This document shows positions 1 to 12,492 of a stretch of 64,000 bases of DNA, piece by piece; within the stretch, counting starts at the first letter, position 1, and every line of letters begins with the position of its first letter. Source of the DNA: Acholoe squamosa. Lineage: Eukaryota > Annelida > Polychaeta > Phyllodocida > Polynoidae. Position numbers and translations under genes: made by a program. The notes beneath the pieces were generated by a model. It searched no databases. It saw nothing but the letters and a program-made list of their open reading frames with translations, and was not told where the DNA came from. Where the stretch lies: the NCBI GenBank assembly GCA_949317995.1, contig OX439052.1, forward strand, positions 35,775,932 through 35,839,931. The letters run 5' to 3'.

Positions 1-94
1 GGGTCATTGTCATAGACGCTGTATGTGTAATCCGGCCGGGAACCAGCAGGGGAAGTTGTCGTAGGGAAGCGACTTGTACTGCCACCTACACCTG
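1..94 (-). CDS. Candidate partial exon at the left window edge
   Basis: On the minus strand a pyrimidine-rich tract ends in a tandem acceptor (TTCCAGCAG). After it, one frame stays open to the window edge and reads roughly GGSTSRFPTTTSPAG then SRPDYTYSVYDNDP. The exon would begin at 94 or 91, a NAGNAG choice that keeps the same frame. It needs one upstream nucleotide to complete its first codon. That matches the single nucleotide left by the probable donor of the J-domain exon at 18698, so it may be the next exon of that gene across an intron of about 18.6 kb. Phase agreement alone has a one-in-three chance of being accidental. I do not recognise the peptide. Confidence 0.35.
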
Positions 95-1723
95 CTGGAA
101 GACAGAGTCAACATGATCAACACCAAGCATTTAGTTTGTTGTAATTGTTGGAACAGGAGGGCTTTTCAAGTAGGGTATCATAAAGGTGTCTTCTGGTATG
201 TTGCGTTCCTCGTTGGAAGCTGCAATGTCAAAGGGTGATCAGTGCGGGCAAACAAACCTAAGGGGTAATTTGGCTTTACAATGCTGTCTCTGTATACTAC
301 CTGTTTATTGACATATTTAGAGAATAGACCACGATCCTCTTCATATTGAGACTGCCTGTTGTCCTATAATGCACGAATACATCTGAGTGCATTATAGGAC
401 AAAGTGCAGTCAAGATGTGAAGAAGGAGTTGTCTATTGTCTTTATAAAACATTCTACATTTCCTTCCAATCAATCAAGTACCCAATCAAGGTATTCCTAG
501 ACCAATCAATGGTACTTGACTGGTTTACAGCCATGGTGACCTTGCTCAGGTGTGCACTGTACTCTTATAATGCACTCAAGGTCACGTCTATCGTGCAGCA
601 GAGCACTGCCAGCCGTGTTATAATATAGTATAGCACCATGTTGTTAGGGTATAGGCAATGAACTGTTTGAAATATGGCGACCACAGATATGCCTGTACAC
701 CATTGCAAAACAAACAGTCTACGCCTTACAAAAGGGTAACATCATGAAAGTCTAAGATTTTAGATCACACTTACTTTTCCTAATTGTGAAAGCATCAGCA
801 AGGTGGATTGACGCTGAGCCGTCCACATAATTTGAGATGTCAAGCCCACTTATTAACCATAAAAATAGTCATGTGGGCATATTGATCAAAACATTGTAGT
901 TGAAAAGGGGGTCCATTTTTAGAAGGATATTTATAGGTGTAGGATAAAAAGAACCAACCACGTACCCTCCATTTAAAATCACTCATACAAACTCAGCCCA
1001 CTTCTATACAAACTTTAGTCTTTTATTACGAGCTCGACTGGACTGGAGTAAAAACATTGAACCTTTCTAAATATTTGTATCATTCTCTTTGTGAGAAGGG
1101 CATGTTATGATGGGATAGCATACAGTTTAGAACATTGGTGCCCTTCTTGGTGTGTCTACACCTACCCCTTATAGTGGCACTTATTGTAACACAATATAGG
1201 CCTGGTTTATATCTTAAACCCAAAAAGGGCCACACGATGCATACATATTCATATCACTTTATGGTCATGATGTGCCAGTGTGTTCAACAGAACTGCACTG
1301 GGGCTTCATGCCAACCCTTCGGAATGACTAGTAAATCAACCCCATAGCGCTGGCACCATGCATAAATGCAGCCCTAGTGAGTAACTCTTGAAGGCTGCAT
1401 CATACTTACTACCAAGAGGCATAGCATTACTGCAAATGCAGCTCTTAAATGACTAACCCCAAATGACTCAACAGTACTGTGGCACCTATACACACTGTTT
1501 ACATTCTGCTGCCAGTGGGGGCGCCACTGACCCTATTACAGGGGCATTGTTCCTGTTGAGGTCGTGGGGGGCACGTACCAAACCTGTGTATCAGCTCATG
1601 TATTGCTTGGCTGGGTGGGGGCAGGAGGTCATGTTTTGTGATACTGCCAGTTTTAGTGAACTTGCTCTTCAAACTCATGCTGCCAAATGTTCACAAAACC
1701 CTATGGTTTTCTATTACTGTAGG
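95..1723. other. Non-coding stretch with small hairpins
   Basis: No frame here looks like protein. I see a perfect 14-bp inverted repeat (361-374 against 387-400, 12-nt loop) and a degenerate copy of the ATGCAGC/GAGTTACTC hairpin repeat near 1356-1420. Confidence 0.5.
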
Positions 1724-1729
1724 GATGTA

Positions 1730-1885
1730 AGTCAGGCATGGCCAAAAATCAGGAAGTCAAACATTCTCTTGATATAAATGCCTTCCAAACAGCCCTCCTT
1801 ATCACTTATATAAGGAAAATACACGTCATTCGAAATTTTCAGAAAATTAGGAAATCCTGATAAAACTTGAAGATTTACATCCCTG
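1730..1885. mobile_element. MITE, CAGGGATGTAAGTC family, copy 1
   Basis: About 156 bp with terminal inverted repeats AGGGATGTAAGTC and its complement. It is flanked by a perfect 6-bp direct repeat TTACTG (1724-1729 and 1886-1891). The interior is AT-rich and non-coding. Three more copies lie at 33629, 41399 and 48832, each with a different perfect 6-bp flanking repeat, so this is a genuine mobile family. Confidence 0.8.
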
Positions 1886-2160
1886 TTACTGTCATCCCTA
1901 TGGATACAAGAGATCTTTTATGACTGCATTCATGCATCATGACTACCAATGGAGTGCATAAGTGCATTACTACAACATGTGACAAGGCCTAAAGGTTTTT
2001 GAGTTTTCTTTTTTTTCAATTCATTTATGCTAAAGGCATGCCACACTGCAAGTAGCAACTCAAGCTCGAAGACTTATAATTCAATCCAAACAGTTGCTCC
2101 CATACCAACAATATATTTTTTTCAATGGATAAGAAATTCTAGGGTCAGTCCAGTTTTACA

Positions 2161-2506
2161 GAGGCGTAGGAAGCAAATCCTCATTGGGGGGGGGGGCCGG
2201 CGAGGGCACCATCGCGACCACCTTGAATTGTCGGCTGATGCTTGATGGCATCTATATAATGCGTATATAGAATTCATATAGAAAAGTAATTTTTGGTAAA
2301 TTTTGGATATGACTTTAGGCTCAGACCCCCATTTTCCCTATGACATCACAATAATAATCTAATTTGAGATGTAAAGTTTTAGCTTCTTTTCCATTGTGTT
2401 TATGAGTTCTTGGAAAATATTGGGGGGGCCCAGACATACTCAGGCCCCACCTCCTTCATGATTGGGGGGGCCCAGGCCCCCCTGGCCCCCCTTTTCCTAC
2501 GCCCCT
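2161..2506. mobile_element. hAT-like MITE with GGGGCGTAGGAA ends
   Basis: The ends are GAGGCGTAGGAA and, inverted, GGGGCGTAGGAA. The near-identical 8-bp flanks GTTTTACA (2153-2160) and GTTTTACT (2507-2514) suggest a hAT-type target duplication. The interior carries G runs and C runs near each end. It is non-coding. Confidence 0.6.
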
Positions 2507-2719
2507 GTTTTACTATAGGTATGGTATACTTTTCCTGAAACAGAACATTTTGGTCAAAGTAAAAAGTGTCAAATCTACAGTTATGCCAAGTAGTGGTGAG
2601 CAGTGTGTAGTCTGAGTTGGTACTGAGGGGGAGGAGTGGCAGGCAGGTAGGAGGTGATGTGGGGGAGGTTGGTGCCCTAGTACCAGGTATGACATAGGGT
2701 AGCAGTGAGTATACGGCAC

Positions 2720-4060
2720 ATGGCTATTGTATTATTGACCAATGGGAAGCATCTCTGGCATTTACTGCGGAGACGGGGGCTGAAGGTGTTAGTCATAGTG
2801 CAGTCGGGGTCTAATGGCGGCCTCCATAGCCTAATGTGCTAATGCCCTATAGGCAGAACTTGCTGAATATAATCATGTGTATGATACTCCCACTCTAGGC
2901 TGCACCTGCAGGTGACTGACTAGTCAGCTGTCTGTTTTACACATCTATACACTTGACATGTATATTTTGGACTAAAGCCAAGGTATGAATATGAACAGAT
3001 TCCATGCTGATGAATTCTATAGGCCTAGGCCTATCCCATGGGAGCTATTTAAAAGCAGATATATAAAGGAGCAGCTCTAGTCTACCATATTGTCTAACTC
3101 AAAAGCAGTATATTCTGACTCTGCTGAATACTTATTATTCACTGTTAGAGTATGTGGGTTACTCAGTGGTTAGTCTGCAGTTTCCACTATAAACCAATGC
3201 AGCAAGAAAGGGCGACTTTTGAGAAAGGTGTTGATCTCATTTTCACTATCCTCCCTGTTCAACAATAGAAATATTGCATCATCATAACTCTTTGATGTAA
3301 GATGCTTCTATTTGTAAAGAGTATAGAAAACGTTGTCAGTATTCCACAAGAATTAATATAAACACAACTTTATGGTGTAAAGTCACCATTTCTTGCTGCA
3401 TGGCTCTGTAGATCTAGATACCTCTGGCATCTCCCCCTCCTTTCCCAAACTCAGCAGCCACAGCATGGGGCATACAGGAACTGTATAGGCCTACCTGAGA
3501 GAGTAGGTGATGTGAGGTAAAGTGGGAGTATAGGCATAACAGATTTATTCACCCTGAAAGGTTGCAGAGTGCATGCCCTATATTGAACAGTCACGTTAAG
3601 TACTATCCAGATATGCCTTTTAGATCCCACTGTTTACTGTGTGAATATATATTTGGTTTTTTTTGTTTTGCATTTCATTAGATTAAACCGAACTGAGGGA
3701 TCACTCCTGTACTATAGATATATCTTTTATAGGTTGTTTCGGGAAGAGCTCACATAGGCCTACGTGTAGAGTATTATGGCCAATCAATCAATTCTCACTC
3801 ACTCACGCATCTATCGTATAGTTCCCTGTAAGGGGTATGACCCCAGGTTATAGTAATAAGAATGACCCACAGTCAGACCCAACTCCTCTATTAAAGCACT
3901 GCATGTACTACATCATTTATATTACCAGTGTGTGTTGTCTGCATTGATTGGCTTAGAGTGATAAGAGTCACTTCCTCTAAAGGCAGCTGTTGGGCAGAAA
4001 TTGTAAAATACCGAGAACTTTCACTATAATTATTAAGAGTTTAACTACATATTTTGGACC
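2720..4060. other. Non-coding stretch, no gene seen
   Basis: No exon-like frame with good splice sites was found on either strand. The sequence is AT-rich, with scattered short palindromic tracts and no clear element ends. Confidence 0.4.
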
Positions 4061-4064
4061 CCAA

Positions 4065-4146
4065 AATTAAGTCCAAAAACAGGGGGTGCGCCCCCTCCTT
4101 TTGGGCCGCCCTCCCCTCCTTTTCCAAATCCTGGATCCGCCACTGG
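4065..4146. mobile_element. Partial MITE ending TGGATCCGCCACTG
   Basis: One end of the same family as 6133-6284. It shares the stretch CCCCCTCCTTTT followed by the end CCTGGATCCGCCACTG. The other end is missing or decayed. Confidence 0.55.
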
Positions 4147-4459
4147 TGGGTTAATTGTGCGTATCCTGATTGCAAAGGAAAATGTGATTATTTCTTTCGG
4201 TCAGACTTAGTCTCTGAATGCGACAGCCCTTAAAGGGTTCATATCAGCCCTGGTGAGTTACTCCCTAAAGCATTATTCGAACATGGTCGGGGCCTGCCCT
4301 GCAGCTTGAGATGAACATGCCCTTGGGTTGGGCATAACCCGAGGCATAATTCTGGGACTATGCCTTCCATACCAGGCTCACTTTCTCAGACGCATAACAA
4401 GTGGGGTCTATGTTTTATCTCAAGTTGAATACGAGAGCCCCATAGGCTTAACCAAGAAA

Positions 4460-4720
4460 CTCTGTATCACACCCCACAGTGTGATAACCCTTCCCCGTAT
4501 CACACTCCCTGGGAAAACATCCAAAACGGTCAAATAACTGATGATAAAATCATTTCTAATGCCAAATAAATCGAATTTTGAACATATCTGACTAAATTAA
4601 CTTGAGATAAATACAAAGGAGCACTTGAATTGGTCAGCACTGAGGGTTATCACACTCGCTTCGCCTCGTGTGATAACCCTCAGTGCTGACCAATTCTCGT
4701 GCACCTTTGTCTATTTGCTG
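4460..4720. repeat. Hairpin repeat with a perfect 29-bp palindrome
   Basis: Arms at 4627-4655 and 4668-4696 are perfect reverse complements around a 12-nt loop. The arm contains GAGGGTTATCACAC. An AT-rich middle and a second set of GTATCACAC / GTGTGATAACCC motifs lie at 4467-4510. A diverged relative is at 58565-58825, where the matching motif is GTGCGATAACCC, so this is a dispersed repeat. Confidence 0.6.
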
Positions 4721-6132
4721 CAAGACTCCGCTAGGATACATCGACCTCAGATCAGTCCTAGGGTCAGTTATACAATGAATCTATTAGATCTAATTCTCAT
4801 TTTATCTTTTTTTCGTAACAGGCCCCAGATCAGAAACCACCACACTTTGCTACATCCTGGGGAGTAGGAACTGGTCTAGGACGAATCTGACTGAGGTGCG
4901 GAGGTGCAGCTTTGTGGTCTCACTATTTACACTTTTCCTACCCACAGTTGACGTCATAGAAGAAGTGTTAGTAGGCAAGGCAGGCTTTCTCTGCTTGACC
5001 CATTTGTCTGAGCCTTGCTGATATTATATAGGCCCTATTCCTTTCTTCACCCAAACAGTTTCCCATTCAGCTGCTATGTCTATAGAGAGCTAAATAGTAA
5101 AGTCTTATAGTCAACTTAAGGTCTTAAAAATTAACAATTGCTGCAACTGGTTCAAAATAACTGGAAAACTCGGTCCAGCGGAGCAGTGAGCCATAACTAT
5201 TTCAAACTGTAAATATAGCCTTACAGGCCTTGACCACTGAATTTGACTTTACTATATGGCATCTTCTTATGGTCAGTATTTATTCTCTGTGAAAACCAAT
5301 ATGGAACTTTATATGTGCTTCTCATATGAAGTTCCTATACCCCTACCACTATACTCACACTTAATGAAGTGTAGAACAAAGAAGCTCTAATGAAAATGTA
5401 ATGCTCATTATTATCAATTATCTTCCCACAATACATGATAATCGAATATTAAATTGACCTTGGAAATGGAAATGATCCTTTGCTGAGCCTTTGGCAAAGT
5501 GCATGGACTATTTACCTGCCATTTCAATGGGATATATATAACAATCTAGAAATTATCCATTATTTATGAAAAAAGCTTTAAAACAAATAACATATAAGAG
5601 TAACAACTTCTCTTGGATTACGTCCCAGCTACGTCCAGAAAGTTCACAACGGACGATCCAAAATGCCTGAGGGCATGAGGACATTGAGGTGTGGCCCAAT
5701 ATTTATGTTTATATCCCAGTTTTTTTTCTCTTTTTCATTCAGAAAAAAGACACGTGTTAATAACAAAGCACTTCACGACGTCAGATGTTAAGATGAAGGC
5801 TAGATATCATGACCTCATCTAATCACCATTGTGCCATACAACCACAACATCAGCTTAGAGATTGAGGCCCACCCAGCGTCTCCGTAGGGTCATGTCAGGT
5901 CACGTGGTGTAGGAGGAATAAGGATGTTCTGGCACACAGCCAAGTAGGCTACACTTAACACAGATAGAATTATCAATAATGTAGGTGGGGGTGAATATGG
6001 TATACCCCTGTAGCATTATCAGGTTTCAGGTGCCAAGAATGAGAGCATACATGCCCCTGATTATCATGTCAGAGTAACCCTGTGTGGCCCCTCTATGAAC
6101 GGCATGATCCCTCAAGGCATTATGTTCATTTG
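4721..6132. other. Non-coding stretch, no gene seen
   Basis: No supported exon, RNA gene or element ends were identified here. Confidence 0.4.
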
Positions 6133-6284
6133 GCAGGGCCGGATTTAGAAGAGGGGCGCGGGGGCGCGCGCACCCCCCTTTTTCCCAGTACTTTTGGACC
6201 TAAAGTGTGCTCAAAAATAGGGGGTGTTTCCCCATTTTTTTGGGGCCGCGCCCCCTCCTTTTCCAGATCCTGGATCCGCCACTG
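6133..6284. mobile_element. hAT-like MITE, CAGTGGCGGATCC family
   Basis: About 150 bp. The left end is CAGGGCCGGATTTAGAA and the right end is TGGATCCGCCACTG, imperfect inverted repeats. The direct repeat CATTTGG flanks both sides, in keeping with a 7-8-bp hAT target duplication. The interior is made of G-rich and C-rich tracts with no coding capacity. Confidence 0.7.
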
Positions 6285-7569
6285 CATTTGGAATTTATTG
6301 GTTGGCAAGTAACTCGCTGTTATTGCATTGGAGTGTATGATGCACTTGGGGATAAGCGGGCTGTACCTTGGGCATGATGCAACCATAAATAGAGCCTTTG
6401 TGACTTGTTCCCTATACTGTATTGAGTCATCATGAGAAATGCGTGTAATGTCGGACTGAAGGGCTTACCTTATTGACCTAGATTTATGCCTTATTACCTT
6501 AGTTCTTTCGATAATCCGGGTAATCTAGAACTTATTAGATATGCAGTCTATGGCAGTAAAGTTGCATACCAAGACTTATTACACTTGGTTTGACAACATG
6601 CTACACTTAAATGTTTGAAATATCCACATTATATGCCATCGGCACTTCCATAGTATCTGCAGTGTTTTTGGCACTTAGTAATACATGTACATGTCTGGAG
6701 AGGACTAGACTAATGTCCTGAATCAGTTGATCTGAGAACAATACAGTTGTATAATGTTGGCAACAAAGTAGGTTCATTTGCCGTAGGATATAGGGCAGAA
6801 ACATCTACTAACTATATCTCTGACTGAGAAGAGCGTGAACACTATTTGTTAATGAATTCACTTTGTACATGTCCTTTCCCATGACAAAGGTTCCAACCTA
6901 AGTTTCACATCTTAATGCTTTAGGCACGAGTCCTCAGGGGACCTGAGATTAATAATCAGGGAAGACCCATCGACCTAACATTTGGGGCAATGCCGTTGAT
7001 GTCTAACCTATAGCTTATACATGTATATGTTTTAACGTTGCTGTACATGTACATACGTTGCCATACCCGCCTTTTTAAGTGTCGTTTTAATTATATTTCT
7101 TTTAATATTTCTGAGGATGTTTCAGGAACAAAGAACAGGGCTGTAGAAATTTTACCATTGGAATAAATCCAACTTCCCTCTTTGAAGTCTAATTGTTTGG
7201 CATAGGCTAAACTGGATTATTGATAGAAACACTGTAATGTCATATACCTATTTCTCATTATCCTTTATAATCTATCATCTAACATAAGAAAGAGGCACAA
7301 CATTAGCTTCTTTCAGTAATTATTTTTAAATTAGAGGGATAGACTCAGGGGATAGGTATGTCTATATTTATTAGAGAAAATTATGTTCAAGTACTGTATA
7401 AATTTATTTCAAGTACTATATAACTGTAAGACTTCTTTTTGTCGTACCCACTAGTCTATGTTAAATTCTCTAACATAATCCTTAGGCGTAGGCCTTTAAT
7501 AGCTTTTAATCTACCAATAGTATTTCGCTCAGGAAGTGAAGTATAGACCCAGATCTACAGCTAATAGGT
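6285..7569. other. Non-coding stretch, no gene seen
   Basis: AT-rich sequence without an exon-like frame or recognisable element ends. Confidence 0.4.
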
Positions 7570-8138
7570 GAGGCTCCACTACACGATTTTTGCAGAGAAT
7601 CGGAGCTATTCTCACAAAATGAGACTCCAACAAAGACTCAAAGTGGCATTTGTTATCAATGCAAGGTAGACATTGTATGTTAAAGGAGCCATTTGTTTAT
7701 GTTGGGATGTCATTGTTTGCAATTTCAGGCATGCTTGTGTTGTCAAAAAGATGTTTTTGTTTACCAAATCAAGCTGACCTAATGTAAATATTGCAGACTT
7801 TCACACTGATGACTCTATGCAACTCAATATCAGACAGATTTGATTTCTACAGTTCAAGACCCTGTGATCTGTGTAACTGCTGTGTTGTCATTTATATTTT
7901 GCTGTGTCAATGTTTATATATTGAACTCCCACCCAATCACAGTCTATGTTGGTGTAGGTTAGTCTGTAAATATGGCACACAAGGAGAGAGATTATCCATG
8001 AAATGACCCCTGAAATCTCATGTTTACAATTTTGAATCTCATGTTTACAATATAGGAATGTCAACACCCTATACCTTAGGCACTATATAGGGATAACATT
8101 CCATGAGAATGTAGGAAAAAATCGCGTAGTGGAGCCTC
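7570..8138. mobile_element. MITE, GAGGCTCCACTACGCG family, copy 1
   Basis: The left end GAGGCTCCACTACACGATTT and the right end (inverted GAGGCTCCACTACGCGATTT) form inverted repeats of about 20 bp around roughly 570 bp of non-coding DNA. A second copy lies in opposite orientation at 17746-18313 and shares interior segments, for example the stretch with ATGAGATT and TGTAAACATG. The two ends plus the second copy make a mobile origin convincing; I could not fix the target duplication. Confidence 0.75.
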
Positions 8139-8229
8139 CACTAATGGATTTTCTAAGGGGCTGGATCTGGGGCCAGTCTAATCGGTGGTGCCTGAGGCAT
8201 CACAACACTGACCCAAGTACCAGGGCCCT

Positions 8230-8950
8230 CTCCGCCTGTGATATATGCACGAGGAAGTCGTGTGTATAGCATAAATCATACGCACGACCATGGTCGTGCA
8301 TATTAAACATTCTTATACACATGAAAAAATCTTAGAAACGGGACTAAACTAATCTTAGAAACAGGACAATTCAGTATCGTGCTTATAACTTCATCTCCAG
8401 GTCGTGTGTATAATGTATGCTTAGACACAAGACTAGTACATTATTCTAAGACACGGGATTACTTTTGATTTAAGACACAGGATTACTTTCCACATGAAGT
8501 GTGATATGAAACTTGACTACATTTATATAAGACACAAGACTTCTTTCATGTGACACTTGATATCACCCTTGACTGAATCTTATGTTAGACACGGCACTGT
8601 TACATCCTTTATGTAATTCTTTTGTAAAATAAGGGTCACTCATGAAATATTAGGGAACCTTTCAATCTGTCCCTTCTCCTGCTCTTAATTTTTCCATTAT
8701 AATTTGGTAGAATAATATGGTCCTGTTTCTCAGGATAATCATATGGTCCTGTTTCTCAGATGGTCGTGTGTATAGTGATAGTTATACACACAACCAGGTT
8801 GTGTGTATAATCCTACCACATAAACGATATTATTGTGTGTATAAGTACCCCTTATATGCACATCTCCGATGGTCGTTTGTAGTAATACACACGACCCAGT
8901 CGTGTGTATAATACAACAAATACAAACGACCTGGTCGTGCGTATATCATC
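8230..8950. repeat. Cluster of GGTCGTGTGTATA palindromes
   Basis: At least six copies of ACGACC/GGTCGT-type palindromes linked to GTGTATA appear, for example near 8255, 8285, 8400, 8760, 8885 and 8925. Between them are spaced TTAGACACAAGACT-like units (8420-8600). This looks like one or more decayed elements with multiple inverted subterminal repeats. No gene is visible. Confidence 0.5.
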
Positions 8951-9395
8951 GGCCTAGCCTCTCTCTGTGGAGCTGGACTAGAGGTTACCCTCTATGTGGA
9001 ACTAGCCTAGATGGTGTCAGCATCTATTTAGATATCTAGAGACCAGCAATGCCATATTTTGCATGGAAGTGACTCTTATCCCACTCTTTAAAATAAAGTC
9101 TCCTAAAATGCTTTGATTTCATATCTTGCTCCCTGAAAAATATTAGTTCAACGTCCAAATATTTGATTGGTACCAGGTCAAAAATACCTCTGGACCTATC
9201 AGGACCCTTATCATGATGTGGAAGTGGGACTTCTGGTTCCGCCTTCTCTAGCATTTTTCTTCTTCCTCTTCACCTCACCGACTAGGCTAATGTGAAGCCA
9301 TGTAAACTAGGCAACATATTACTACTACTGGCTTATTGCATTAGTGTATGGACTAGAGAGTGATATCTCAGCTTTTCATGAAGATTCTAATTCTG

Positions 9396-9401
<6 letters not shown>

Positions 9402-9477
<76 letters not shown>

Positions 9478-9500
9478 CAGACAGACAGACACAGACATAG
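9402..9500. repeat. (GA)n microsatellite followed by GACA repeats
   Basis: A near-pure GA run that passes into CAGA/GACA units. Protein frames across it are repeat artefacts. Confidence 0.95.
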
Positions 9501-9916
9501 AGCAACAGAGAGAGATAGACAGCGGCAGAGATTCTATTGTGCTGCAGGTATATTATTATGAAAGTACCTCATCTATTGAAACCCAGTCATGGTCAAATGG
9601 GGGTCCCCTATATAAGGCCAAATAAAAAAAAAGGTGCGTTTCCAGTAACCCGACCGACCCTAGCAAAACAGGGCCAAAAAACTTTTTTTTGTGGTTTGAA
9701 GAATATTTTCTCATTTTTTTCATATTTTAAAGAAATTTTTCATTTTTTTTGAGGATTTTTTCCTGTATCCTTTTCATCTTCTTCCCCTGTCTCACAGTTG
9801 TCATTTTCCCATTATTATTTTACAATAAAATCAAAGAATTTGATACATCCATTAATATGTGTCCTAACATTTCCTATATAAATGTAAAAAAAAAAAAAAA
9901 TCCGACCTACCGACCC

Positions 9917-9917
<1 letters not shown>

Positions 9918-9990
<73 letters not shown>
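9918..9990. repeat. (TA)n microsatellite
   Basis: About 70 bp of uninterrupted TA. It follows a poly(A)/poly(T)-rich tract at 9620-9900 that contains CCGACC(C/T)ACCGACCCTA-like ends and may be a decayed element. Confidence 0.95.
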
Positions 9991-9992
<2 letters not shown>

Positions 9993-9999
9993 CAAAGCA

Positions 10000-11050
10000 A
10001 TTGATAAAACATTAAAATCTAAGAAAACCCACGACCTATTCCTATTTGTAAAGGACGATCATCTACTATGTAAGTAATTATAGGTAGTTCCAAAGCAATT
10101 TACAAAACATAAAAATCTAAGAAACCCTTGCAGAGGATCCATTCCTATTTGTAGAACTAGAAGGCGACCATGCCTGGGCTGGGGTGTGCCTAAGTTGTAC
10201 TCAGTGCTGGGGTAGGCTGGGTCACATACCATGCACCAGGAGTCTGGGAGATGGGGTTGTGGATGTAGGGGTGGGCGGCTTCTTGCCTCTTACTGTTTCA
10301 GCAGAAAGTTCTGTGGATCCTTGCTAACAAAACAGGTGAAGCACCCAGAACTCAGACTGTATGAGATGGACTGGTTCTGTGTTAGATTATGGCCATTTTA
10401 TTTAGTAGGTCTGACGTAGCCTCAGCGAACATCTCTTTTAACAATTTTGAAATTTAATGGGACATTTTATAATAATGCTGCTTATACTACTGCTAACAAT
10501 AACTAATACCCACTTTGTTGTGAAATACCTCCAGAGGGAAAGGTTAGAGGTAGTTCGCTGTAACACAACATGGGCTGATATTATAGACCTCATAGGTGTT
10601 AATAGCAATTATCAGCTCAAAAAACTAGGCCTATTAAAGTGAGCATTACTAGAACATGTCCAGAACATTATTACATTAGTATCATAGTAGTGTAAAACTG
10701 TAACATTGTAACATTCAAAGCATTGATATAACATACTGCTATAGAAACATGTTGAGAACTTGATGCCTCAAGGCATCATATCCATGTCATCATGATCATA
10801 TACTCATGCTATATTGGTGATTAACCTTCAGGCACATATTTAGTTACACTCTATGAAACAACTGTTAAATCTCCCAGAGAGCCTTGTAAAGCTGAGCAAT
10901 GATTCACAACATTGCAGTCAAGCAGTGCAGATTAGTACCTACTGAGGTATAAGGAATGTCTGTGAAAATAACGATGGATCTCCAGCAACTTTGGGACAGG
11001 GCATCGTTATTTCAACAACTTTTTTTTATACTATAGTGTATGGTGCTGAG
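10000..11050. other. Non-coding stretch, no gene seen
   Basis: A short internal repeat (AAAGCAATT..AAAACAT..AAAATCTAAGAAA) occurs near 9998-10025 and again near 10092-10125. Nothing else is supported. Confidence 0.4.
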
Positions 11051-11055
11051 AAGCC

Positions 11056-11126
11056 AACAGCATGATGCATAAATGCAGCTCTGGCGAGTTACTCCCCAGT
11101 GTTGCATATATGAATCATGCGACCAA
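11056..11126. repeat. ATGCAGC/GAGTTACTC hairpin repeat
   Basis: A well-formed copy of a dispersed palindromic repeat: GATGCATAAATGCAGC, CTGGCGAGTTACTC, then an inverted half ending in AATCATG. Other copies are near 1356, 17160, 17255, 21120, 30815, 55130, 57300 and 57800. Confidence 0.65.
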
Positions 11127-11643
11127 GAGGGTAGTGTGTGCTATTTCGATATTACAAAGTTGGCTAGCAAGAGTATGTATACGCCAAGGCATAGACCAGC
11201 CTATATTTCCTAGGTCTCTGAGTCTAGACTGGGCTAGCAGTGCTCCCTTAATAGCACTGTCCTCTATTGATAGATGGAGCCGTGTATTGATTTATAGTCA
11301 AGTCTCTACTGCAGAGTCCTATTATAGAAGGATCGAGTAGGTCTAAGGAACAGGACATCCCACAGGCCACCCAGAGAAGGTTTATGTAAGTCCATGCAAT
11401 GTACCAGTAGCTTGGGACTAGAAGTTGAATGCTTCAAGTCTGCATGCTGGTTGCTGCTCTGAATGCGTACAGCTGTACAACATGTAGCCTATTGTAGGCC
11501 TACTGCATTGCATTTTACAATATAATTCATAAGTTTGTGATTTGTGTTCAAGTATGTACATGTATACACTGAGACATACAGAGCATTTAGCATATCTACA
11601 ATATGTACAGACGTTCTATTCATACAACACAATATAGAGGCAG

Positions 11644-11647
<4 letters not shown>

Positions 11648-11725
<78 letters not shown>

Positions 11726-11890
11726 CAGAGACAGAGAGACAGACCCTATGGTGATGCAGGTATACTATTGAATGTGTGCATATGGATGGGTGGTTGGATG
11801 GCTGGATGGGCGGTCAGATGGCTGGATAGGTGGTCGGATGGATGGATGGATGGGTGGTTGGATGGATAGATGGATGGATAGGTGGATGGA
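11648..11890. repeat. (GA)n, (GAGACA)n and (GGAT)n microsatellites
   Basis: A long GA run to about 11706 passes into GAGACA units to about 11742. After a short gap, GGAT/GGTT units run from about 11785 to 11885. Confidence 0.95.
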
Positions 11891-12492
11891 CAGTCATACA
11901 AAGGGGTGTATGAACAAAGACTAACACTGAGCGAAATTTAGGACACAGAGAGGGAGAAAAAGGTGAAAATAGTTTTCACTTAGAAAGAAAACCTCAATAA
12001 TACCACACACACCCCAAATACACACAGATACATATGTATGTATGTGATGACGTCATGATTTGGTCAGGTGCCACCCGTGACACATATATAACTATCCCCA
12101 CATTCACCACTTTGCAAGGTCCATTGCCCCTCTATTATACATTCTCTTTGTCTAAGCTGAGTCTATATAGTAGAAAAAAGTATACAATATGGAAATGAAA
12201 AGAAAATGTCTGTAAATGGTAAAAAAAAAATAGGTGCCATCATTGCCGTCTGCTGTAATTAGCCTAGAGGCGATTGGTCTCCCAGACCACATCACGTGAC
12301 CTCCTCACTCTCCTACCACATCAGCGTACAGCATTTTACGTGACTGTGAATGTGATTGGAGATTGTCAGAACAAAGAGAAGTACTCAGAAATATGTAGGG
12401 ACATCTGTTGGTTGGACTGCCATCTACTTCTTTCTTACTTTCATGTTTTTCTTTTTGTATTGAGAAGTGGGTTTGTTCTTAATCACCTGGTA

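Noticed and set aside
9036-9254. 72-codon minus-strand frame with EQDMKSKHFRRLYFKEWDKS
   Set aside because: It looked protein-like, but there is no family match I recognise, no flanking splice support and no neighbour exon.
9344-10015. Open frames across GA and TA microsatellites
   Set aside because: Low-complexity translations (RERERE, YIYIYI) are artefacts.
11544-11869. Open frames across (GA)n and (GGAT)n
   Set aside because: Simple-repeat translations with no domain.
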